From Candidatus Thermochlorobacter aerophilus (GTDB lineage Bacteria > Bacteroidota > Chlorobiia > Chlorobiales > Thermochlorobacteraceae): 64,000 nucleotides of DNA. The notes under the pieces were generated by a model. That model was not told the DNA's origin. It was given only the letters and a program-made list of their open reading frames with translations, and ran no database searches. The stretch lies in assembly GCA_002794105.1 (NCBI GenBank), contig PHFL01000001.1, positions 41,082-105,081 of the forward strand, in the 5' to 3' direction. Below are positions 53,862 to 61,930 of this stretch, in pieces (the stretch's first letter is position 1; each line of letters opens with the position of its first letter). A program made the position numbers and the translations under genes.

Positions 53862-53890
53862 AAAAGCCCGACGGCAAGGGTCGGGCTTTT
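53862..53890 (-). terminator. Rho-independent terminator after nfu (probably bidirectional)
   Basis: AAAAGCCCGAC (53862-53872) and GTCGGGCTTTT (53880-53890) form an 11-bp stem around a 7-base loop, with A- and T-runs on both sides. It lies 25 bases after the nfu stop on the minus strand, in the gap before the PuhE-like gene. Confidence 0.9.
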
Positions 53891-53914
53891 GTAGGCAGAT
53901 TTTCGCCTTTGCGC

Positions 53915-54211
53915 TTAGCTTAAGCTTTCGACACGGACAATTTCTGGCACAGCGCGTTTGATGGCTTGCTCAACGCCTGCGCGCAGTGTCATGGTCGACA
54001 TTGGGCAAGAGCCACAAGCTCCTACCAAGCGCAAATCTACGGTCATGTCTTCGCGGATGCCAATCATCTGGCAATCGCCGCCATCGGCTTGTAAGTATGG
54101 ACGAATGTTATCCAACACCTCTTGGACTTTGGCATAGATTGGATGGTCGGAAGGCAGATAGTTTATTTCTGTCGCTTCCGTTTTCGCTTCAACTTCAGGT
54201 TGCTGCGGCAT
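53915..54211 (-). CDS. nfu: Nfu-type Fe-S cluster scaffold (NifU C-terminal domain)
   Basis: A 98-residue protein consisting of the NifU C-terminal domain. The cluster-binding CxxC is in LRLVGACGSCPMSTMTLRAG, preceded by IRPYLQADGGDCQMIGI. Such proteins carry a bridging [4Fe-4S] cluster between two monomers and pass it to target proteins. It lies 74 bases downstream of mrp on the same strand, so the two form an Fe-S carrier pair. A terminator follows directly. Confidence 0.93.
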   Translation of the reverse strand: MPQQPEVEAKTEATEINYLPSDHPIYAKVQEVLDNIRPYLQADGGDCQMIGIREDMTVDLRLVGACGSCPMSTMTLRAGVEQAIKRAVPEIVRVESLS

Positions 54212-54285
54212 TGTCGTATATCCTTTCGTTTGATTCTTGAAAGACTTACTGCTAAGGTATTAAACGCTTATTTGAAAATCAAAAT

Positions 54286-55386
54286 TCAAACTTCAATTTC
54301 CACTTTTGCAGCCCCTACACCTGCATTGCGAATAGCAATTTGCTGTGCAAGTTTTTCTGCCGCTTCTTTGAAGAGTTTCGCTTGCAGCGATTCAGGGTTG
54401 CGGATAACGACTGGCACACCTTCGTCGCCACCCTCGCGCACCTCTTTAGCAATAGGAATTTCTCCCAAGAAGGGTAGATGGTATTCTGCGGCTAACTTTG
54501 CGCCGCCGCCCTGTCCGAAAATGTATTCTTTGCTTCCGTCGGGCAAGACATAGTAACTCATGTTTTCCAGTACGCCCAGCACCGGCACTTTGACCTGGTC
54601 GAACATAGCAATAGCTTTGACCACATCAGCCAGTGCCACATCTTGCGGCGTAGTTACGACCACGGCTCCGGTCAGCGGGGCAGCTTGCACCAAAGTCAGC
54701 TGGATGTCGCCTGTGCCGGGTGGCAAATCAAACAGCAGGTAGTCTAACTCATTCCACTGCACATCGGTCATAAACTGGCGTATTGCTGATGACGCCATCG
54801 GACCACGCCAGACCACTGCAGTCTTTTGGTCAACTAAAAATCCAATTGACATCATGCGCACCCCATACTTTTCAATTGGCACAATGGTCTTGCCTAAAAT
54901 AGCAGGCTTTTCATTTTTCAAGCCAAACATGGTTGGGATAGATGGTCCGTAGATGTCTGCGTCAATCAAGCCAACTTTTGCACCGCTCTGCGCCAGCGCC
55001 ACCGCCAGATTGGTCGCCACCGTTGACTTACCAACACCACCTTTGCCTGAACCGACCGCAATCAAATTCTTGACGCGACTTAGCGGATTATTGGGATTTG
55101 CCGCTTGACTTGCCATAGGATTGGCACTTGTGACATTTGCCGTCATTTCAATCTCGACCTTCTGCGCATCTTTGACAAAATGCCGAATCGCATTGGTGCA
55201 GGCATTCTTGATAAGGTCCTTCAGCGGACAGGCTGGCGTAGTTAGCACAACCGTGAACGAGACATTATTTTGGTCGTCAATTCTAATGTTCTTGACCATA
55301 TTGAGCGAAATGAGGTCTTTGCCCAAATCTGGCTCAATCACATTTCGAAGCGCATCGACGATTTGCCTTTCTGTGATGGTTGCCAT
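54286..55386 (-). CDS. mrp: Mrp/ApbC P-loop ATPase, Fe-S cluster carrier
   Basis: A 366-residue protein. The N-terminal 90 residues are a DUF59/MIP18 domain (IVDALRNVIEPDLGKDLISL). The ParA/MinD-like ATPase has the deviant Walker A AVGSGKGGVGKSTVATNLAV, then GLIDADIYGPSIPTMFGL, VVWRGPMASSAIRQF and LLFDLPPGTGDIQLTL. The usual CxxC near the C-terminus, expected after VLENMSYYVLPDGSKEYIFG, is absent, because YYVLP replaces the CxxC found in many homologues. It should move [4Fe-4S] clusters to apoproteins together with nfu. Confidence 0.93.
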   Translation of the reverse strand: MATITERQIVDALRNVIEPDLGKDLISLNMVKNIRIDDQNNVSFTVVLTTPACPLKDLIKNACTNAIRHFVKDAQKVEIEMTANVTSANPMASQAANPNNPLSRVKNLIAVGSGKGGVGKSTVATNLAVALAQSGAKVGLIDADIYGPSIPTMFGLKNEKPAILGKTIVPIEKYGVRMMSIGFLVDQKTAVVWRGPMASSAIRQFMTDVQWNELDYLLFDLPPGTGDIQLTLVQAAPLTGAVVVTTPQDVALADVVKAIAMFDQVKVPVLGVLENMSYYVLPDGSKEYIFGQGGGAKLAAEYHLPFLGEIPIAKEVREGGDEGVPVVIRNPESLQAKLFKEAAEKLAQQIAIRNAGVGAAKVEIEV

Positions 55387-55454
55387 AGTTTGTTTAGGTT
55401 AAGTGTTAGTAAAAACTCTTTGTTGCTACTCTATCGTCTTTCAATTCACAATTC

Positions 55455-55823
55455 TTACAGCTCAGTCTCAGATGGCTCACTGCACCCCAGACGCCGAAAC
55501 ACTCGGAAGATAAGCTCTCGTCGGCGCAACTTCTCAACATGCGTGTTTAGCATCATCGCACTGACAAAAATGATAAACAGCACAGAAGCTAATAGAGCCG
55601 GCGTTTGCGGCACCCCTAATTTCACCCACATGAACATCACAGCCACAAAAAGTAACCACACTGCCGTCATCATCCACCGCATGCGCCGAATACGCCGATT
55701 TAATCGCTGAAGTTCCTCTCGGACAAACCCCATGTCCAAGCTCTCTTTTAGGTAAATTCGCTCTCGATAATTTAGCGTTCCTAACTCACGCCATAGCAGC
55801 GATTTAATCGGCTCTTCATGCAT
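55455..55823 (-). CDS. Small membrane protein of unknown function
   Basis: A 122-residue protein. Two hydrophobic helices lie near residues 48-68 (MMTAVWLLFVAVMFMWVKLG) and 75-93 (PALLASVLFIIFVSAMML), flanked by very basic segments (LNRRIRRMRW, KLRRRELIFRVFRRLG). The charge pattern suggests that both ends are cytoplasmic. No family was recognised. It lies between mrp and the carotenoid desaturase on the same strand. Confidence 0.5.
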   Translation of the reverse strand: MHEEPIKSLLWRELGTLNYRERIYLKESLDMGFVREELQRLNRRIRRMRWMMTAVWLLFVAVMFMWVKLGVPQTPALLASVLFIIFVSAMMLNTHVEKLRRRELIFRVFRRLGCSEPSETEL

Positions 55824-55951
55824 TCGTTTTTCAACCTTGATTTCCCTTGCCAGAATGCTTTTTTCCGCTGAGTCGTTTCCTTCCCGCTTCCAAATTGGCT
55901 TTTTGCATGCACTTAAACGGTGCGCATGTAACCCTGTTCAGTCAAGCTGGC

Positions 55952-57427
55952 TCATTGGAGGTCTTGCATAAGCAGTTCTGCGGCAAACTTGCCCGATAAG
56001 GTGACCATAGGCGTGCCACCGCCTGGATGCGCACTACCAGTTGCCAGATATAGCCGTTTTACAAATGGAGAGCGATTTTGCGGACGCAAAAATGCCGCAC
56101 TGCGTGAGTTGGACGAGATGCCGTAGATCGACCCACGATACGCATTGTATTTGATTTGTAAATCCTGCGGTGTTATCATCGCCTCAAATTCAATGCGGGA
56201 TTCAATATCGCTGAATCCTAACGCTTTTAGCCGCTCAATTACCACATTGCGGTATGCGTCTTTTTGGCGCGACCAGTCGAACTTATCGGAAAGATATGGG
56301 GCATTGACCAGTACGAACCAGTTTTCCTTGCCCCTTGGCGCATGTCCTTCGTCGCTTTTGCAGGAAATAGAAATGTAGATGGTGGGTTCACGTGGCGGAA
56401 TTTTATGCATGAAAATGTCTGCAAATTCTTTTTCATAGTCGTGGCTGAAGAAGATGTTATGGTGCCAAAGGTGCGGATGCGCTTTTGCAAGACCTAAGCA
56501 CAACACAAATCCAGAGCACGAAGCCTCTAATCTTCTAAGTCGCCATGATGGCACTTTTCCATTTGGCAAAAGTGTCTGATAGAGGTGCATGGCATCATCA
56601 TTCGAGACGATGGCATCTGCATAGACAGTTTCTCCATTTGCGAGCTCAATACCAATAGCAGTTTTTTCTTTGAGCAAAATTTGCTTTACATCTTGATTAA
56701 GATGCAAGGTTGCACCTAATTCTTCAGCCACACGGCGGTAAGCTTCTGCTAAGCGATAAATGCCACCGCGAATATAAAATCCTCCAAAAGCCAGTTCCAC
56801 GAAGGGAATGACATTAAGCGTTGCTGGAGCTAAGTAAGGCGAGGCTCCAACATAGGTCGGGAATCGATCGAGAAACTGCACCAAACGCTTATCGCTAAAA
56901 AATTTTGCGTTGCTTCGATGTACAGTGGAAAACGCATCGATTTGGAAAAACTGGAGAGGGTTAGTTTTGAAGAGCCTTGAGAATGTGAGCGGGTTGTAGA
57001 TAAAGTTTTCCGCTGTTGCCTCATAGATTTTCTTGATGTAAGCAAAGTAACGTTCGAAGTTTCTTACCTGAGTAGGGAACACGCGTGCTACTTCTTCACG
57101 CAGGCGATTGAGGTCGCAGTATGCGGTAAATTCAGAACCGTCTGCAAAGAAGTATTTGCATGATGCTTCTAACGGCACAAGTGTCAGATAGTCAGAAAGT
57201 TGCCTGCCTACATCTTTGAAGAGGTTTTCAAAGACAAATGGCATAGTGATAAGTGTTGGACCTGTATCAAAGCGATAGACGCCGTCGGGGGAAGAGAGCT
57301 CTTGCATTTTACCGCCTACTGTGGCGTTGCGCTCAAAGATATGAACCTCGTAACCGCAGTAAGCAAGACGCATTGCCGCAGCCAGTCCGCCCAGTCCTGC
57401 GCCGATGACGATGACTTTTTTTCGCAC
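55952..57427 (-). CDS. CrtI/CrtD-family carotenoid desaturase
   Basis: A 491-residue FAD-dependent enzyme. The N-terminal FAD site is KVIVIGAGLGGLAAAMRLAY with HIFERNATVGGKMQEL. FDTGPTLITMPFVFENLF is the CrtI family second motif. YVGASPYLAPATLNVIPFVE and GGIYRLAEAYRRVAEELGA follow, and ATGSAHPGGGTPMVTLSGKF is the C-terminal FAD motif. The TYxGxxPYxAPATLNxIP stretch is closer to CrtD-type 3,4-desaturases than to phytoene desaturase proper, but the reaction is not certain. The gene lies 10 bases after mreB on the same strand. A plant-type desaturase (crtP) is 1.4 kb away. Confidence 0.88.
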   Translation of the reverse strand: MRKKVIVIGAGLGGLAAAMRLAYCGYEVHIFERNATVGGKMQELSSPDGVYRFDTGPTLITMPFVFENLFKDVGRQLSDYLTLVPLEASCKYFFADGSEFTAYCDLNRLREEVARVFPTQVRNFERYFAYIKKIYEATAENFIYNPLTFSRLFKTNPLQFFQIDAFSTVHRSNAKFFSDKRLVQFLDRFPTYVGASPYLAPATLNVIPFVELAFGGFYIRGGIYRLAEAYRRVAEELGATLHLNQDVKQILLKEKTAIGIELANGETVYADAIVSNDDAMHLYQTLLPNGKVPSWRLRRLEASCSGFVLCLGLAKAHPHLWHHNIFFSHDYEKEFADIFMHKIPPREPTIYISISCKSDEGHAPRGKENWFVLVNAPYLSDKFDWSRQKDAYRNVVIERLKALGFSDIESRIEFEAMITPQDLQIKYNAYRGSIYGISSNSRSAAFLRPQNRSPFVKRLYLATGSAHPGGGTPMVTLSGKFAAELLMQDLQ

Positions 57428-57437
57428 AACTTTTGCC

Positions 57438-58463
57438 TTAGCGCTTTGTTTTCACCAAAATGTTCTGAAATTTTTCTAAGTTTTCTAAAATTTTACCTGT
57501 CCCACGCGCTACAGCCGTTAAGGGGTCATCACCGATGTAGACTGGGAGCTTTGTTTCATAACTGATGCGTTTATCTAATCCCTTAATTAGTGCACCACCG
57601 CCTGTCAGGATGATGCCCCTATCGAGGATGTCTGCTGAAAGTTCTGGGGGAGTTGCCTCTAAGCAACGGCGCACTGCATTGACAATTTGCGAAATAGGCT
57701 CAGCAATAGCTTCACGAATTTCAGGCGAACTGACATCGCGCTGCTCAGGCAGGCTGGTCACCAAGTTTCTGCCCTTGACAGTAGCGATAAGTTCTTCTTC
57801 GAGTTCAAAGGCTGAACCGATTTTGATTTTAATCTCTTCAGCCGTACGCTCACCAATAGCAAGGTTGTAGGTTTTGCGGAAGTGCTGTAGAATGGCATTT
57901 GTAATCTCATTGCCTGCTATGCGGATAGATTCACCGGCGGCAATGCCCGAAAGAGAAATCACCGCAATGTCTGATGTTCCACCGCCGATGTCGACAATCA
58001 TGTTGCCATATGGCTCTTCAATATCCAATCCGTGTCCAATAGCAGCTGCCATCGGCTCAGCCACCAAGTAGACTTCCTTTGCGCCCGCATGTTCCGCCGA
58101 ATCACGAACCGCACGTTTTTCTACTTCCGTAATGCCAGAGGGAATTCCAATAACCATGCGGCGCAATGAGCCAGAAAAGTCCTTTAGAACTTTCTTTATC
58201 AGTCCCCGAATCAATTCTTCTGCCGCCTCGTAGTCTGCAATCACGCCGTCGCCTAGTGGTTTGACCGTAATAATATCGCGGTGGGTTTTCTCGTGCATCT
58301 GTTTAGCTTCGTGCCCAATAGCCACTACACGACGGGTGACCCTGTCAAATGCAACAATTGACGGTTCATTTAAGACGATTCCTTTGCCGCGAACATACAC
58401 CAGCGTGTTCGCTGTGCCTAGGTCAATTGCAACGTCTTTTGACCAAAAGTCGAAGATGCCCAC
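57438..58463 (-). CDS. mreB: MreB, actin-like cell shape protein
   Basis: A 341-residue actin homologue that polymerises under the inner membrane and directs lateral wall synthesis. The ATP-binding motifs are VAIDLGTANTLVYVRGKGIV, IVDIGGGTSDIAVISLSG and GIILTGGGALIKGLDKRI, and LVAEPMAAAIGHGL follows the family pattern. MreB is usually followed by mreC and mreD; here a carotenoid desaturase follows after 10 bases. On the other side a divergent tRNA-Met gene lies 142 bases upstream. Confidence 0.97.
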   Translation of the reverse strand: MGIFDFWSKDVAIDLGTANTLVYVRGKGIVLNEPSIVAFDRVTRRVVAIGHEAKQMHEKTHRDIITVKPLGDGVIADYEAAEELIRGLIKKVLKDFSGSLRRMVIGIPSGITEVEKRAVRDSAEHAGAKEVYLVAEPMAAAIGHGLDIEEPYGNMIVDIGGGTSDIAVISLSGIAAGESIRIAGNEITNAILQHFRKTYNLAIGERTAEEIKIKIGSAFELEEELIATVKGRNLVTSLPEQRDVSSPEIREAIAEPISQIVNAVRRCLEATPPELSADILDRGIILTGGGALIKGLDKRISYETKLPVYIGDDPLTAVARGTGKILENLEKFQNILVKTKR

Positions 58464-58562
58464 GGCTTTAACTCAAAGGATATGCGCTTGCGCTGAGTTA
58501 TGCTTTTTGCGTCGCAAATTTAATCCAAAAACAAAGTGTGAGCAAATTTCCCGCATGCTGCG

Positions 58563-58590
58563 TTCAAGTTTTTTAGAAAAAACGTATATT
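58563..58590 (+). promoter_or_regulatory. Possible sigma-70-type promoter of tRNA-Met
   Basis: TTCAAG (58563-58568) and TATATT (58585-58590) are spaced 16 bases apart and end 15 bases before the tRNA. The -10 box is good; the -35 box matches TTGACA at only about half the positions, so this is tentative. Confidence 0.35.
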
Positions 58591-58605
58591 TGTCGAAGTT
58601 CAAGT

Positions 58606-58678
58606 GGTGAGATAGCTCAGTGGTTAGAGCACAGGATTCATAACCCTGCGGTCGAGGGTTCAAATCCCTCTCTCACCA
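58606..58678 (+). tRNA. tRNA-Met (anticodon CAT)
   Basis: A 73-base cloverleaf. The acceptor stem is GGTGAGA (58606-58612) with TCTCACC (58671-58677) and discriminator A. The D arm is GCTC-AGTGGTTA-GAGC, the anticodon arm CAGGA-TTCATAA-CCCTG with an A-C mismatch at the loop end, the variable loop CGGTC, and the T arm GAGGG-TTCAAAT-CCCTC. The CCA end is not encoded. The anticodon CAT and the perfectly paired first acceptor base pair indicate an elongator-type tRNA-Met; a lysidine tRNA-Ile cannot be ruled out fully from the sequence. It stands alone between mreB and crtP. Confidence 0.93.
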
Positions 58679-58784
58679 CAGTGCTATGCACTTTCTACTT
58701 TCTCTATCATCTTATTTTTTCACGGTTCAGCTCGGTAACCTTTTCTTTGCGGCGCGCTGCAGTTCAGCTAGCGCCTTTTTTTGT

Positions 58785-60179
58785 TCATGCTGGCTGATGC
58801 TCAATGCGCACTTTCTGCTTCATCTTGGCATCGAGTTTTTCTGCCACACTTTTGCCAGAGCGAGCCGCCCCCTCCATTGAAGCCAGATAATCTTGGTAGG
58901 TGTAGTCGCCGCAGAGGAAAAAATTCTCAATTGGTGAGACTTGGTCAGGACGGTATTTATCAACCCCCGGCACGGCTTTGTAGACCGATTCAGGAATTTT
59001 CACAACAGTTGCTTTCAGCAAGTTTGCCTCACGCGCCTCAGGGAAAAGCATGCGCAGTTCTTCTAACACTCGCTTGACAATGATATCGTTTGGCAACTCC
59101 ATCAAGTGATGTGCTGGCGCCAACACCAAACTCAACACGCTGCCGCCTGTAGCCGTGCCTTGCCCTGCCTGATAGTCTTCTGGGCAAGTGATAGAGACAT
59201 CAGCAAATGTGGCAAAAGTGGTGCCATGCGCAAACATTAAATTGTTTGTGTCGGTGATTTTTTTGTCGAACCACAACTGACAATTTGCTACTGGACTTCC
59301 CACAAAGTGAAACAGATTGTAGAAATAGTCATGCTTGAGCCATGCTTTTGGAAGGAGCTTTTTCAGGCTATGCACTGGCAATGCCGAAATGTAAGCATCG
59401 GCTTCAACCCACCGTCCATCACTTAGCGCCACACTGCAAATTGTGTCGTCTTCATTGAGCTTGAATTCTTTTAGGCGCGCGTTAAGAAAAATTTTTCCGC
59501 CCTTGGCTTCGATATACTCTCTCATGGGCGTAATCATGCTTTCGCCCGGGTTTGCCTTGAAAAAGCCAAAGCGCGCATCTTCGTAATTGCGACCGAAGTA
59601 GTTGAAAATCGTAATCATGGGTCGCGCCGAAATCACATTCGGCTCAATGAAATTGAGTGCCAGCGAAATTGGTCGCCAGAGGCGATGCAGTGAATGTTCC
59701 GTGCAGTGATGACGTGCATGCCATTCGGAGTAGGTGATGTGGTCTTGTGAGCGGAAATACTCTTCATTTCCAAAGAGTAGGAGCGGTAGCAATCCGCGCA
59801 CAAGGGAGAGTTTGTCGCGCCAAGTGATGATGTTGGTTTTCAAACCGCCGATGAGTTCCGCCAGCGGACTGGGTAGCCCTTTTGCTTTCTCGAAGCGTGT
59901 TTGTGCGCCGTTTTTCTCTGCATAAATCAGCGCCAAATCTTTCCACTCAAAGTTGTTTTCTGCGCCAATTTTTTTGAGCAAGGCTTGCAGTTCTTTGTAG
60001 CCACCGAAAATGACATGCAGTCCCGATTCAATTGAATCGCCATCATGGTCTTTCCAGACGGAGACTTTACCGCCCAAGACGGAACGCTTTTCGTAGAGTG
60101 AGACTTCGTAGCCTTTATCGAGCAAATGGATTGCTGCGCTCAAGCCTGCAATGCCGCCGCCAAAAATTGCAATTTTCAT
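58785..60179 (-). CDS. crtP: CrtP-like plant-type phytoene desaturase
   Basis: A 464-residue FAD-dependent enzyme of the CrtP/CrtQ (PDS/ZDS) class that green sulfur bacteria share with cyanobacteria and plants. The FAD site is IAIFGGGIAGLSAAIHLLDK, followed by SIESGLHVIFGGYKELQALL. WRPISLALNFIEPNVISA resembles phytoene desaturase (SLALNFIxP) more than zeta-carotene desaturase. The end, FFLCGDYTYQDYLASMEGAA, matches the FAD-binding C-terminus of that group. It would introduce double bonds into phytoene to make zeta-carotene. An alpha/beta hydrolase gene lies 74 bases upstream on the same strand. Confidence 0.85.
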   Translation of the reverse strand: MKIAIFGGGIAGLSAAIHLLDKGYEVSLYEKRSVLGGKVSVWKDHDGDSIESGLHVIFGGYKELQALLKKIGAENNFEWKDLALIYAEKNGAQTRFEKAKGLPSPLAELIGGLKTNIITWRDKLSLVRGLLPLLLFGNEEYFRSQDHITYSEWHARHHCTEHSLHRLWRPISLALNFIEPNVISARPMITIFNYFGRNYEDARFGFFKANPGESMITPMREYIEAKGGKIFLNARLKEFKLNEDDTICSVALSDGRWVEADAYISALPVHSLKKLLPKAWLKHDYFYNLFHFVGSPVANCQLWFDKKITDTNNLMFAHGTTFATFADVSITCPEDYQAGQGTATGGSVLSLVLAPAHHLMELPNDIIVKRVLEELRMLFPEAREANLLKATVVKIPESVYKAVPGVDKYRPDQVSPIENFFLCGDYTYQDYLASMEGAARSGKSVAEKLDAKMKQKVRIEHQPA

Positions 60180-60253
60180 ACCTAAGTTGAATGATGAGTT
60201 TGGTTTCTCTGCCTTGTAAAAGGTATTTTCGCACCTTTTGGTTTCCGCTGATT

Positions 60254-61150
60254 TTAGTCGCCTGCTGTTGCCAGAAAGTCGGATAGCACGGCATTGAAGG
60301 TATGGGGGTCTTCATCATGCGGGCAGTGGCGTGTCTTTTCAATAATCACTTCTTGAGCTTGCGGTAAAAGTTCTTTGAATTTTGGCAAAATTTTTTCGGG
60401 TGGAAAAGCCATGTCGTGCCTGCCCCAGATGATTAAAGTTCGCCCTTTGAAATGGCAAGGTCGTGGCAATGTGTTGAGCATGAATCGTTCTGGGTAGCGC
60501 GATGGTGCCAAGTAAGCATACATTGCCCCCGATGAGCGAAGGGGCTTTGCAAACTGCTCGACCAATTCATCCGTTACTTTTGACACATCGTAGTAGGTTG
60601 GCACTAAGCTTTGGCGCGCGCCGAAGGCATTAGCAAATAAGCCAAACATGGCTTCACCGATTATTGGGCTGCCGACTGCACGATAGAGCAGTTTCTCAAG
60701 AGGGTTGATTTCATCAGGGAAAATGCCTGAAGCATCTACCAGCACCAATGATTCAAGGCGCTCGGGATAGTGATGCGCAAACCATACGCTTGTTGCACCG
60801 CCCATAGAGTGCCCGACCAACACGACCCTCTCGAGTTGCTGCACCTGCAGAAAAAATCGGATTTGTTCTGCCCAGAGTGGCAAGCCATATAAGGCATTTG
60901 GTTTTTCAGATTCACCGAACCCTAAGAGGTCAAGAGCAAACACCTGACGCTGCTTTGCGAAAATGTGTAGGTTATGTCTCCAGTGCTCAATCATGGCACC
61001 GTAGCCATGAATAAAGAGCAAGGGCGGTTGCGGAGAGGGTTTGCCCAAAGCCACGTAGCGGAAGTGAGCATGTGCGTTTTCAGCGTATGTCCAGTCTAAA
61101 AAATTTCCTTGCATAGTTTTTCCTTGCAAAGTGTTCATTGCTTTGGGCAT
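60254..61150 (-). CDS. Alpha/beta hydrolase, pheophytinase/BchO-like group
   Basis: A 298-residue hydrolase. FIHGYGAMIEHWRHN is the oxyanion loop, VLVGHSMGGATSVWFAHHYP the nucleophile elbow with Ser near 118, TLIIWGRHDMAFPPE holds the acid Asp, and EKTRHCPHDEDPHTFNAV the His. The stretch QVFALDLLGFGESEKP resembles cyanobacterial and plant pheophytinase-like hydrolases, and BchO of purple bacteria. A role in chlorophyll or carotenoid metabolism is inferred from this and from crtP next door; the chemistry is untested. An internal start at MNTLQGKTMQGNF is equally possible. Confidence 0.8.
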   Translation of the reverse strand: MPKAMNTLQGKTMQGNFLDWTYAENAHAHFRYVALGKPSPQPPLLFIHGYGAMIEHWRHNLHIFAKQRQVFALDLLGFGESEKPNALYGLPLWAEQIRFFLQVQQLERVVLVGHSMGGATSVWFAHHYPERLESLVLVDASGIFPDEINPLEKLLYRAVGSPIIGEAMFGLFANAFGARQSLVPTYYDVSKVTDELVEQFAKPLRSSGAMYAYLAPSRYPERFMLNTLPRPCHFKGRTLIIWGRHDMAFPPEKILPKFKELLPQAQEVIIEKTRHCPHDEDPHTFNAVLSDFLATAGD

Positions 61151-61198
61151 TTCAAATCAGGCAAGGGCGCTGGGTTTACCCTGCACATAACTTGTGAT

Positions 61199-61441
61199 TT
61201 AGCGGGTGGTCGGCAAAGATTTTTGGCGTTCCTTTTCATTTATGCGATTGCGCACGCGAAGTACCGTGCTGAATAGCAGTGCTAAGGCAGCTATATCGTC
61301 AGCAATGCCAAAGACCCCAAACATGAGTTCAGGAATCAAATCAATTGGAAGAATGAAGTAGGCGAGCGAGCCGACTAATGCCAATTTTTCCATAAACGAA
61401 GCTTCTTGCCAAGTGCTACGAATGAAATTCATGGCTATCAC
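61199..61441 (-). CDS. DUF1232/YkvA-family small membrane protein
   Basis: An 80-residue protein. FMEKLALVGSLAYFILPIDL followed by IPELMFGVFGIADDIAALAL is the DUF1232 signature (YxxxPxDxIPExxxxxGxxDD) with one or two helices. A second ATG 3 codons in (61432) is possible. Family function unknown. It lies 48 bases upstream of the alpha/beta hydrolase gene on the same strand and may be co-transcribed with it and crtP. Confidence 0.88.
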   Translation of the reverse strand: MIAMNFIRSTWQEASFMEKLALVGSLAYFILPIDLIPELMFGVFGIADDIAALALLFSTVLRVRNRINEKERQKSLPTTR

Positions 61442-61745
61442 AAAGTTTTAGTTGGTTCGAGCATTAGTTCCTGATATTTGTGTCTTTGTCTTAGCTTATA
61501 CCGAGTATCCTCGTCAATAAACCCCTTTTGGCTTACTTCGTTCTCTTTGCTGCGGGCTTATCGGGTTCTGCTTTTCTCTCTCCAGCGCTCTCTTTTTCAG
61601 ATGTGTCTGCAGAAAGTTTCGCATGAACACTCTTGGCGCCCCGGTGCGATTCTTTTACAAAAAAAGATAAGCATCTGTGCTTTCTGCTGAGGTTTTTTGC
61701 TATATTGTATTTGGCATGCAAACCCTTTAATCTACTCTACTTAAA
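61442..61745. other. Intergenic region without a convincing gene
   Basis: About 300 bases between the DUF1232 gene and the 59-residue membrane peptide. Two small frames lie here (61478-61690 plus, 61533-61721 minus). The minus one ends in a Lys/Glu/Ala-rich tail that looks slightly protein-like, but neither has a recognisable motif or ribosome-binding site. Nothing else was seen. Confidence 0.4.
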
Positions 61746-61925
61746 ATGAAAATCCTTTCGTATGTGCTTCTCCTTATTGGTTTAGTTGGTATCGTTGTTG
61801 GTAGCATCCGATACTCTCAGCAAACCGAGTGGGAACATTGGGCACCAAAGTTGGTCTGGCTTAGCGTCTTGGGCAGCAGTATTTTTGTAACTGGCATTGG
61901 CGTTGTGATATTTCTTGCAAGTTGA
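61746..61925 (+). CDS. 59-residue two-helix membrane peptide
   Basis: Starts with ATG 61746 and stops with TGA 61923-61925. The first helix is SYVLLLIGLVGIVVGSIRYS, the second LVWLSVLGSSIFVTGIGVVI. A short charged loop (QQTEWEHWAP) joins them, so both helices would form a hairpin in the inner membrane. Its composition and clean length suggest a real gene, but no family was recognised. It converges with pyrH, the two stop codons being 5 bases apart. Confidence 0.6.
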   Translation: MKILSYVLLLIGLVGIVVGSIRYSQQTEWEHWAPKLVWLSVLGSSIFVTGIGVVIFLAS

Positions 61926-61930
61926 TTTGG

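Noticed and set aside
61533-61721. 62-codon minus-strand frame with a Lys/Glu/Ala-rich tail
   Set aside because: Slightly protein-like end, but no family, no start signal and an overlapping frame on the other strand.
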